Part shown: one piece after another, positions 55,582 through 62,843 of the stretch
How positions within the stretch are numbered: the first letter of the stretch is position 1
Layout of the letters: every line of letters begins with the position of its first letter
Source of the DNA: Chitinophaga tropicalis
Lineage (GTDB): Bacteria > Bacteroidota > Bacteroidia > Chitinophagales > Chitinophagaceae
Length of the DNA: 64,000 nt
Assembly: GCF_009758205.1 (NCBI RefSeq)
Contig: NZ_WRXN01000001.1
Coordinates: forward strand, 1,364,001 to 1,428,000
Reading direction: 5' to 3'
Notes under the pieces: generated by a model
What the model was told of the DNA's origin: nothing
Database searches by the model: none
Seen by the model: only the letters and a program-made list of their open reading frames with translations
Made by a program: the position numbers and the translations under genes

Positions 55582-55737
55582 GGCGGGATAGCGTATTGAG
55601 TAGATGAACCTGGTAACAAAAAGTAACAATTATCTTAAAATAAATGGAAATGTTATAGCGCTTAGAAGCAGGAAAAACAGGAGCATGTTATAAATTCGCG
55701 TATCCTGATAACGATACAAAGTATCTTCAGGTTCTTA

Positions 55738-55745
55738 TATCTTTG
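55738..55745 (+). promoter_or_regulatory. -7 element of the MaoC gene
   Basis: TATCTTTG, full consensus, 20 bases before the ATG. Confidence 0.5.
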
Positions 55746-55765
55746 AATACTAAAAGGAAAAAATT

Positions 55766-56221
55766 ATGGTAATCGTCAATAGTTTCGCAGAATATCAAGC
55801 GTACGAGGGTAAAGAAATAGGTAATTCTGAATGGCATAAAATAGATCAGGAGCAGATCAATAAATTTGCAGATGCAACGCTTGATCATCAATGGATCCAT
55901 TGCGATGAGGACAGAGCAAAAAATGAAGGACCCTTCAAAACCACCATTGCACATGGTTATCTGACGTTGTCGTTAATTCCTTATCTATGGAAGCAGATTG
56001 CAGATATCCGCAATGTTAAAATGGAAATAAACTACGGTATCGAGACTTTTAAATTTGGTCAGGCAGTGCTTGTGAATGACGAAGTTCAATTGAATGCGAA
56101 ACTTAAATCTATAGTTGATTTAAGGGGTGTCACAAAAGTGATAATTACTGCCACTCTCAATATTAAAGGTAAAGCCAAGCCGGCTTACACGGGTGATGTG
56201 GTGTTTTTATACCATTTTTGA
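55766..56221 (+). CDS. MaoC-family (R)-hydratase
   Basis: 151 residues, a single hot-dog domain. The hydratase-2 motif is complete: FADATLDHQWIHCDEDRAK with catalytic Asp40 and His45, then FKTTIAHGYLTLSLIPYL. It resembles NodN/MaoC enzymes that hydrate (R)-specific enoyl-CoA in fatty acid or polyhydroxyalkanoate metabolism. It stands alone, so the pathway is open. It ends shortly before a terminator-like hairpin. Confidence 0.9.
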   Translation: MVIVNSFAEYQAYEGKEIGNSEWHKIDQEQINKFADATLDHQWIHCDEDRAKNEGPFKTTIAHGYLTLSLIPYLWKQIADIRNVKMEINYGIETFKFGQAVLVNDEVQLNAKLKSIVDLRGVTKVIITATLNIKGKAKPAYTGDVVFLYHF

Positions 56222-56263
56222 TCCAGGTAAACCGTGCTATTGTGCAGGAAACAAAAAAGGGAC

Positions 56264-56288
56264 AACACATCTGTATTGTGTTTTTTAT
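56264..56288. terminator. hairpin after the MaoC gene
   Basis: AACACA (56264-56269) pairs with TGTGTT (56277-56282), then Ts; on the minus strand GTCCCTTTTTT follows the stem. Confidence 0.6.
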
Positions 56289-56399
56289 AATGCTATTAAT
56301 TTCCGGAATAAGTGAATCGTATTTGTTAGGTGCGCCAGGGGACAGTTGTGCGATAACTGATAAGGGTAGCAACAAAACCAAGTAGAAAATAGTCTTCAT
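56280..56399 (-). pseudogene. remnant of a small secreted-protein gene
   Basis: From ATG 56399 the minus strand reads a good signal peptide (MKTIFYLVLLLPLSVIAQ) and about 25 further residues. The open frame then runs through a terminator-like hairpin and into the antisense of the MaoC gene. In another frame tandem stops TAA-TAG sit just before the hairpin. This suggests a gene with its middle deleted and its frame shifted. A genuine very short gene is the alternative. Confidence 0.4.
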
Positions 56400-56498
56400 G
56401 TTGAAAAGGGAGAATAGTCTATCTTCTAAAGTATACTTTAATTATCGTTTCTCATAGTCCAGGTAGAGGGGAGGAAATCCCGGAAGCGGCTAAAACAA

Positions 56499-56526
56499 AA
56501 AAGGAACATCATTTGATGTTCCTTTT
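56499..56526 (-). terminator. strong hairpin terminator
   Basis: 13-bp perfect stem (56499-56511 with 56514-56526); on the minus strand it ends in TTTTTTG. It directly follows the tRNA-like fragment at 56537. Confidence 0.75.
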
Positions 56527-56536
56527 CTTCGTACAA

Positions 56537-56561
56537 CGGGCCGGACAAGTGTCGAACTGTT
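56537..56561 (-). other. possible tRNA 3'-end remnant (attachment-site scar)
   Basis: Read on the minus strand: a T-loop-like TTCGACA (56556-56550), a 3' T-stem half CTTGT, a GC-rich acceptor-like half CCGGCCC (56544-56538) and discriminator G, then a terminator. The 5' half of the T stem (AACAG) pairs only at three of five positions, and no D arm or anticodon arm follows. This is what integration into a tRNA 3' end leaves at one junction. Confidence 0.4.
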
Positions 56562-56993
56562 GGGTGGAGGATTTTAATGACACTATATCCAAGGCGGTAT
56601 TGGAAAGGTGAAATTGATTACAATAGCTTGACTTGGTCAAGTATGTGTGCGTCATAGTTTTGCATTTATATTATTTAGTTTAGGTTGTCGTCATTATTTT
56701 ATTTATTTCCTTTTTTTCAGTCGATTTAATATTCAATTATAAGTTGTAACTTATAATTAAGGCATTTCAAAAATGGTCTTAATTGCTAATGGCATTTGTT
56801 GCCAATTTAATCATTTCATTATGAGGTATATACGTTTATAAATTTTAGAAGAAAGCGTAAAACACGCATATTTTCTTCATCAGAGTGTTTCGTAATTCAT
56901 TGTGAATGAGCTGAATGAATTATGCAACAATGCCATTGCTAATTGACAGTATGTAAGTATAGATCTTTGTAAGATAATATATAGGAAATAATT
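56562..56993. other. AT-rich non-coding start of the island
   Basis: About 430 bases without a credible gene. It contains CTTGAC/GTCAAG (56627-56641) and the 24-bp palindrome at 56735. The best -7 match before the next gene is GATCTTTG at 56962-56969, one mismatch, with TTG at 56943. Confidence 0.5.
56735..56758. promoter_or_regulatory. 24-bp perfect palindrome
   Basis: AATTATAAGTT (56735-56745), GT, AACTTATAATT (56748-56758). Operator-like, 236 bases upstream of the HD/ATPase gene; no T tract. Confidence 0.55.
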
Positions 56994-59579
56994 ATGTCTA
57001 GGGAGAGAATTGAACGAACTTCCATATGGAAAAGGACCCTTGGAGAACAAAAAAAGGACGTCTATAAAAATGAGAGGGAATCTTTAAGAAATGCTTTTTG
57101 GGACTTTCGGAGAAATACAGATCGTTTGGTGTCTCGAGTCTCGTCTACTTTACCCGGGTTAACACAACATGATATAACCCATTTGGATGCTTTATGGGAA
57201 ACTGCTAGTTTGATAATAGGTGAAGATTTTCCGCTAACTCCCTTAGAGGGCTTCGTGTTAGGTGGTGCCATTTTGTTGCATGACTCTGCTCTGTGTTTTG
57301 AAGCTTATGAAGGAGGAATGGATGGTTTGAGGGAAACTGATCAATGGAAGGATGCATATGTTGACTTTAAGGAATCGGCTGAACTTTCGGATGAGGAAAT
57401 CCGGCACATGGCGGATTTTTCGACGTTACGTAATTTGCATGCTAGCCAAGCAGAGAAATTGCTCGAAAGGAAATGGAATTTTTCAGGATCAGATGATTTC
57501 TTTTTACTTGAAAATCAGGTATTGAGAATTCATTTGGGTGAATTAATTGGGAAATTGGCCTCGAGTCATCATTGGGACTTAGAGAATGTCGTAGCATCCT
57601 TTAACACTCAGGTAAATGCGCTCGCACAATTTCCACGAGAATGGAGAATTGATCCTATAAAGATTGCATGTATACTTCGATGTGCGGATGCTGCACATAT
57701 TGATAATGAGAGGGCACCAGATTTTCTAATGGCTTTATTGAAGATCAGTGGTATGTCGTTGGATCATTGGAAAGCTCAGAATAGATTGGCAAAAGTTGAT
57801 ATAGATCAAAATGGGAAAGATAGGGACATGTTATTATTTACTTCGACAGTAGGATTTAAGGAAGAAGATGCAAAGGCTTGGTTTGTGGCATATGATGCAA
57901 TTAACCTCGTAGATAAAGAACTGAGAGCCTGTAATAATTTATTAGAGGATAGAATTGAAGGTGGGTTTCAGGTGAAAAGTGTTAAAGGAGTGGACTCTCC
58001 AAAAGTATTATCTCAGTATGTTAAAACGGATGGTTGGCAACCAAATTCGTCTATGTTACATGTAAGTAACATAGAAAAACTTATTACTAATCTCGGGGGA
58101 GAAATGTTATATGGCGTAGCTTCTAATCAATTGGAAATTGTGATCCGGGAGTTAATTCAAAATGCGAGGGATGCAGTTAAGGCAAGAGAAAGTTATGATA
58201 AGGGTGTCTCGAGTAAGGTGTCAATTAAGATAATTGCCGAGGGAAATGATATTTGGTTAATATTGGAAGATAATGGTATTGGAATGTCAGAAAGAGTCTT
58301 AACTGGTCCCTTACTTGATTTTGGAACAAGTTTCTGGACTTCTAGCCTTATTCAATCTGAGTTCCCAGGGCTCCGATCATCAAAATACAGATCCATTGGC
58401 AAATTTGGTATCGGCTTCTACTCTATTTTTATGATTTCCGATCAAGTACATGTTGCTTCAAGGAACTTCAATTTGGGAATCCATGAGGTAAAAACATTGA
58501 AGTTTAATACTGGCTTAACATTAAGACCTATTTTATCAAGGGGAAGGCCAGAAGATTTTGGCTCTTCAATTTCGACACAAATTAAAGTAAAGCTTAAACC
58601 ACATATTATCGATAAAGATTTAATGGTGGAAGTAAAGCCTGGTTTGGCAGATATAGCGGATTTCCGGATGCCCTTAGATAAGTTTATCGCCTCTCTAGCA
58701 GTAGGTTTGGATATTGATCTCTTTTATAGCTTTGACAAAGAGGAAGAAAGGATTATTCATAGAAGTGTGTCTAAATTGATTGCAGATAGAAGTATTGAAG
58801 CTGTCGGGGCATGGTTGAAGGATATTTCTCTTTTAGGCTTTGGATCATACTTTGAAAGTTCCAATAACTTGAATAATGTTATTGAGAGACTTGAGCCTAT
58901 TATTAACAATGAAATTTTATGTGGATTCGCAGCTATAAATACTCTTCCTGATCGGCATAGCGGTTTCATGGGAATCAAAGCAATTGGGGGGCTAGCGCTA
59001 TCTGCTCAAGGACGACATGATCAATTTATAGTTGGCTATATTAATTATATTCCCAATTCAGCTAAGAGAGACGAAGGGAAATTTTCAGCTCCCGTTGATG
59101 TTCTCCAAAACTGGGCATCAAGGCAATTGGCCTTATTATTAAAACAAACATTATTGCCAGAGGAAAGGTACTATAGTGCGTCTGCTTTATGTCAATTTAA
59201 AATAGATCCAAGTCCTATTGCAACCGTTCCATTACTGGCTGAAGGTACTTTGATATATAAAGATATTGATGAGCTTGCGATTGAGGCGAAGTATAAAAGT
59301 ATCATATTTTTATTGTCTGGGTTCAATGGTCAGTTTATTGAAGCATTTCATAATGTTACTGGGGTTCCCAATGCTTTAATAGTGAAACCATTGTCCACCG
59401 GGGATTTTATTTCCGTTGTTTTGGAAAATGGAATTCCTCGAAATGATTACAGTATATTGGATTGTTTGTATCGACGAATTTTGGCAAATAATTTAAGGCC
59501 AATAATCGTAAAAAGAGAGAATGTATGTAGTAATTTATTCGGTAAACCAGTTAACGCATTAATGATCTCAGCGGAGTAA
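56994..59579 (+). CDS. HD-domain phosphohydrolase fused to HSP90-like (GHKL) ATPase
   Basis: 861 residues, soluble. The N-terminal half is an HD domain (about 45-330): HDITHLDALW (His59, Asp60, His63), GAILLHDSA (His96, Asp97), SSHHWDLE (His192/193) and LRCADAAHID (Asp232), so the metal ligands look intact; it resembles the HD-CE type. The second half is a GHKL ATPase: IRELIQNARDAVKAR (Glu386, Asn390), LILEDNGIGM (Asp426) and IGKFGIGFYSIFMIS. The last 90 residues form a separate alpha/beta end. It opens the AT-rich island. A nucleotide-related defence or stress role is inferred, not shown. Confidence 0.85.
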   Translation: MSRERIERTSIWKRTLGEQKKDVYKNERESLRNAFWDFRRNTDRLVSRVSSTLPGLTQHDITHLDALWETASLIIGEDFPLTPLEGFVLGGAILLHDSALCFEAYEGGMDGLRETDQWKDAYVDFKESAELSDEEIRHMADFSTLRNLHASQAEKLLERKWNFSGSDDFFLLENQVLRIHLGELIGKLASSHHWDLENVVASFNTQVNALAQFPREWRIDPIKIACILRCADAAHIDNERAPDFLMALLKISGMSLDHWKAQNRLAKVDIDQNGKDRDMLLFTSTVGFKEEDAKAWFVAYDAINLVDKELRACNNLLEDRIEGGFQVKSVKGVDSPKVLSQYVKTDGWQPNSSMLHVSNIEKLITNLGGEMLYGVASNQLEIVIRELIQNARDAVKARESYDKGVSSKVSIKIIAEGNDIWLILEDNGIGMSERVLTGPLLDFGTSFWTSSLIQSEFPGLRSSKYRSIGKFGIGFYSIFMISDQVHVASRNFNLGIHEVKTLKFNTGLTLRPILSRGRPEDFGSSISTQIKVKLKPHIIDKDLMVEVKPGLADIADFRMPLDKFIASLAVGLDIDLFYSFDKEEERIIHRSVSKLIADRSIEAVGAWLKDISLLGFGSYFESSNNLNNVIERLEPIINNEILCGFAAINTLPDRHSGFMGIKAIGGLALSAQGRHDQFIVGYINYIPNSAKRDEGKFSAPVDVLQNWASRQLALLLKQTLLPEERYYSASALCQFKIDPSPIATVPLLAEGTLIYKDIDELAIEAKYKSIIFLLSGFNGQFIEAFHNVTGVPNALIVKPLSTGDFISVVLENGIPRNDYSILDCLYRRILANNLRPIIVKRENVCSNLFGKPVNALMISAE

Positions 59580-59679
59580 ATTACTTTCTAAGTTTTAATA
59601 CTTGATTGACCGTGTTATATTGTGGAAATGAAGTAAATAATATTCATTATCGTCTTTGCACTTAGTAACTTATAAATAT

Positions 59680-60351
59680 ATGTTTCCCTTTATGAATGAA
59701 ATATTGCAAAAGGCAATCTCTATTGTTGTTACGTTTGTGATGTTTATCTATTCTTATATTTGGATATATCGAAATCCAGCAGAAATAGAACCACTTATAT
59801 CGACCATGGGATTAGGACTGACTTTGATCCTCCAGTTATTTGGTTGGCGCCCCAAAGGTAAGATATACTTATTGTATGATGCCCCTGATTATGTTACTCA
59901 GGCAGTTCCTAGACTTTTTGATTTTTCAAAAGATCAATGTAGAATTCTCATAAAAGCAGAGAATACAAGACGTGAATATTGGCGAATCGGTTTAAAAATG
60001 CGAAAGTTGCCAAATGTTCATATCCATCCGCACTTGGAAACAGGGTATTTACTATTTTCTATAGAACAAACTGATGATCAGATTCGTTTGGCCTTACATG
60101 GTGAAGATGGCCTGCCTATATTTAATAATCATACAGTCATAACTAATTTTGATAATGATACCGAAATTTTACTAAAAGTTTCAAAAGATTTTGGACATAT
60201 AAAATTCGAGATATCTAGTGACGGTCAGCTGCTCGAAGCGGTTAGTGTATCCAGTGATTATCGATATGCTAGGCTGATTTCTTGGGGAGACAACAAGTTT
60301 TACAAGTTGAGTATTGAAATAAAGAATTGGTTCTATCTTTTTTATGTATAA
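59680..60351 (+). CDS. hypothetical membrane-anchored protein
   Basis: 223 residues from ATG 59680 (ATG 59692 also possible). Two hydrophobic segments near the N-terminus (ISIVVTFVMFIYSYIWIY and LISTMGLGLTLILQLFGW), then a soluble beta-rich domain (about 60-223) with no family I can name. It follows the HD/ATPase gene by 100 bases in the same direction and shares its AT-rich composition, so the two probably form a unit in which this protein ties the system to the membrane. Confidence 0.7.
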   Translation: MFPFMNEILQKAISIVVTFVMFIYSYIWIYRNPAEIEPLISTMGLGLTLILQLFGWRPKGKIYLLYDAPDYVTQAVPRLFDFSKDQCRILIKAENTRREYWRIGLKMRKLPNVHIHPHLETGYLLFSIEQTDDQIRLALHGEDGLPIFNNHTVITNFDNDTEILLKVSKDFGHIKFEISSDGQLLEAVSVSSDYRYARLISWGDNKFYKLSIEIKNWFYLFYV

Positions 60352-60661
60352 CACTTTGAAAAGGATTCCAAAACCTTGTAATACTTTTGCTCATATAATA
60401 CTAGTGGATATGAACTCCAAATATTGATAGATCAATTGTCATTTTAGTTCGATGTCTGCTGTAGCCGAATTAAATGGGGGATTGAACGCAGTTTCTTTAT
60501 TTACGTCACGATATTTTAAAAATTCAGAATAGCATATCTAAAGGGTGTAATAGAAAATACAGCTTCTACTATGAGGGCTATCTGCATGAAGAAATACATT
60601 AGCCCAGCATAAGTTAGTATGAAGAAACTTTGACACACATTGGTTAATTTTAAATAACCAA
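60352..60661. other. intergenic region, no gene seen
   Basis: AT-rich; holds a 14-bp palindrome ATTGAT-AG-ATCAAT near 60425 and a weak hairpin GGTTA/TAACC at the end of the HNH gene. Confidence 0.4.
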
Positions 60662-61519
60662 CTACGGCATTTTTTCAAAATCTCCGTTTTGAAGACGATA
60701 AGTTTGTGTATATTGTTGTTGTTGATCGTCTCTATATCGAACAGTGAGTGTCATGCCTTCCATGTAAATAGGATAATCCCGTCTCAGTTCTATATCAGCA
60801 TCCTTCCAAATCCCTTCATAACAACTTTCTGCTCTGGCTGTCAACGAAAAATTAGAAAGTGGTTCCAGATTATTTATATTAGGTAAGCTAGTTATTTCAT
60901 CAAAAGAAATTTCACCGAATTCCACAGCTACATTAAACATTTCCCTTCTTGAATTATTGTAAAGACGAAGTTCATAATTCCAATCCAGATCCCAATGAAT
61001 AATGATTGGATCTCCCACGTCAACGAGAATCACCTGCCGCCCCTCTACCTCTGTGAGGGGATTCTTATGGCTAATGCCTCGACGAAACCGTCCTCCATGT
61101 GTCCAAACTAATTCTACATCCATGTAAGGTACCGGCTGTACGATCTGTTCCTGTTGTTGAGCTCTTCTGCTGGTGACGATTGCTCTGATTCTGCCTTCCG
61201 CTTCCGCTTTCCACGCCATCAGTAGATCCACCGGAAAAAGAATATCATCGACATCAATCATTCTTGCGCAGTTCTGGCAAAGCCATATTCCATTTGAAAT
61301 ATCCGAACGTTGTTCAGGAGTCATATTAGGGTCATAGCGAGGCCCCCCTGGTGCAGCTGCTTTGATATGTGCTGCTACACCTATTCTCAATACCCCATCA
61401 GGATTAGTATGTGCTGCAGTTGTATTGATGCGACAAGTCGGGTTTGAGCAAGTCGTACCGACACGAACTTCTAAAGTTCGTATCGTTTTAGGTGTAAATC
61501 CATCGCGAGAACGTGCCAT
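60662..61519 (-). CDS. HNH-like nuclease protein with C-terminal beta domain
   Basis: 285 residues. The N-terminal 110 residues form a zinc-bound HNH-type module: Cys24 and Cys29 (TTCSNPTCR), His51 (GVAAHIKAAAPGGPRYDP), Asn76 (SNGIWLCQNC), Cys81 and Cys84, and ARMIDVDDILFPVDLLMAWK. This variant is familiar as a nuclease effector attached to different sensor domains in bacterial conflict systems. The C-terminal part (about 125-285) is beta-rich and unassigned, with YELRLYNNSRREMFNVAVEFG. It is opposite in direction to its neighbours. Nuclease activity is inferred. Confidence 0.8.
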   Translation of the reverse strand: MARSRDGFTPKTIRTLEVRVGTTCSNPTCRINTTAAHTNPDGVLRIGVAAHIKAAAPGGPRYDPNMTPEQRSDISNGIWLCQNCARMIDVDDILFPVDLLMAWKAEAEGRIRAIVTSRRAQQQEQIVQPVPYMDVELVWTHGGRFRRGISHKNPLTEVEGRQVILVDVGDPIIIHWDLDWNYELRLYNNSRREMFNVAVEFGEISFDEITSLPNINNLEPLSNFSLTARAESCYEGIWKDADIELRRDYPIYMEGMTLTVRYRDDQQQQYTQTYRLQNGDFEKMP

Positions 61520-61684
61520 GTTGATATTTTATAATAATGAATATAACAAAAAAATGTTACGATGAATATTATGTTCAAGACTAAATAATAGGCTTACACG
61601 AACAATCTGTTAATTGCCATATTGTAGCGATGATGCTCAAACGGTTATTATAACTGGAAAATGAGATTTGTAATGTTGTTCTCT

Positions 61685-61748
61685 GTCTGTATTTACAGAC
61701 GTTAGAGGATTGACTATATTTTAGTATATTCGATAGAACTATTAGTTC
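61685..61748. promoter_or_regulatory. two palindromes in the HNH/membrane-protein divergent region
   Basis: GTCTGTA-TT-TACAGAC (61685-61700) and GAACTA-T-TAGTTC (61736-61748); the second ends one base before the ATG of the next gene. Confidence 0.5.
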
Positions 61749-61749
61749 A

Positions 61750-62841
61750 ATGGGAATACGCAAAAGGAATTCTTTAAGGAATAATGTAAAGTCACGAATT
61801 ATATCAAAATATCCTGAAATTGCACCTCATAACTTTGGATGGAGAAGGAAGATCGTCAATTTGCTGTTTTCTAAGAAGGGATATTATCTTGTAATTCCGT
61901 TTGTTTTTGGATTACTTTGTCTGCTTACTTTTAGATTCCCATTTTTGGACGTTATCGTTTTTAATGATGGTACAGGTGCTACAATTATTGATCAACGGAC
62001 ATCAAATGTAGCAACTATTATTAGTATGACTTTAGCCGTTATTGGGCTTTTACTTAGTAATCTCGCAATAAAAGATTCGAAATCATATAGGATGGCCTTT
62101 GTAAAATCAAAGTTATATTTTATAATTTATTATACATTGTCTGTCATAGTCTGTTTGATAATTATTTCCACACTTCGAAATACATTGTCAGTGGATTGGT
62201 TTGATCGTTTCGTTCTAGCCGGGACGTATCTGGCAATCACGATACCTATTGCTATCGCTTATTTATTTGGAACCATTATTAACTTTGCAAGCTCTGACTC
62301 GATAATGGCCCGTTTTAAGGAAGAGTACCTATCTGAAATAAAAGCAAAAATCTACATTAAACTTTTAACTGATTATAGTAGGACTGATTTTGTTGTATTA
62401 ATGAACAAGCTGGACATTAAGGAATATAAAGTTGACTGGGGAAATGTTCAAGATGTTACTGTTGTAGACGAAGATCCATTCATATCGGTGAAGGATGTCC
62501 TTATTCAGGATATAGATTTACCTAAGCTAGAGGGTATTTTGACGAAGTATCGAGGTGAAACGCAGTTATTTTACACCATTGAACTTTCCATCAATATTGC
62601 CACTAATGAGCATCAGAATTATATCTGGCCCAAATTGAAAAGGAAGAATGGGAAAAATGTTGATTTGTCAAGTTGTGTTTCAGTTGTTAATCCTAACAAG
62701 CAGTTAAAGGTAGATAGTGAATTCGAAGACTATTTTCGTGATAAGCTTGATGAATATATAAAAGATAACAAGCCCCAAAAAGTCAAGGAGATACTTAATC
62801 TTTTTGACGATATATATGAATTGCAAATGAAATGCTTATAA
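61750..62841 (+). CDS. four-helix membrane protein (hypothetical)
   Basis: 363 residues. Basic N-terminus, then membrane segments at about 45-63 (YYLVIPFVFGLLCLLTF), 87-106, 121-140 (YFIIYYTLSVIVCLIIIS) and 156-178, followed by a charged cytoplasmic domain of about 185 residues (YLSEIKAKIYIKLLTDYSRT and a helical end NKPQKVKEILNLFDDIYEL). No family recognised. The stop is 2 bases before the next start, so the two genes are an operon. Confidence 0.8.
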   Translation: MGIRKRNSLRNNVKSRIISKYPEIAPHNFGWRRKIVNLLFSKKGYYLVIPFVFGLLCLLTFRFPFLDVIVFNDGTGATIIDQRTSNVATIISMTLAVIGLLLSNLAIKDSKSYRMAFVKSKLYFIIYYTLSVIVCLIIISTLRNTLSVDWFDRFVLAGTYLAITIPIAIAYLFGTIINFASSDSIMARFKEEYLSEIKAKIYIKLLTDYSRTDFVVLMNKLDIKEYKVDWGNVQDVTVVDEDPFISVKDVLIQDIDLPKLEGILTKYRGETQLFYTIELSINIATNEHQNYIWPKLKRKNGKNVDLSSCVSVVNPNKQLKVDSEFEDYFRDKLDEYIKDNKPQKVKEILNLFDDIYELQMKCL

Positions 62842-62843
62842 CC

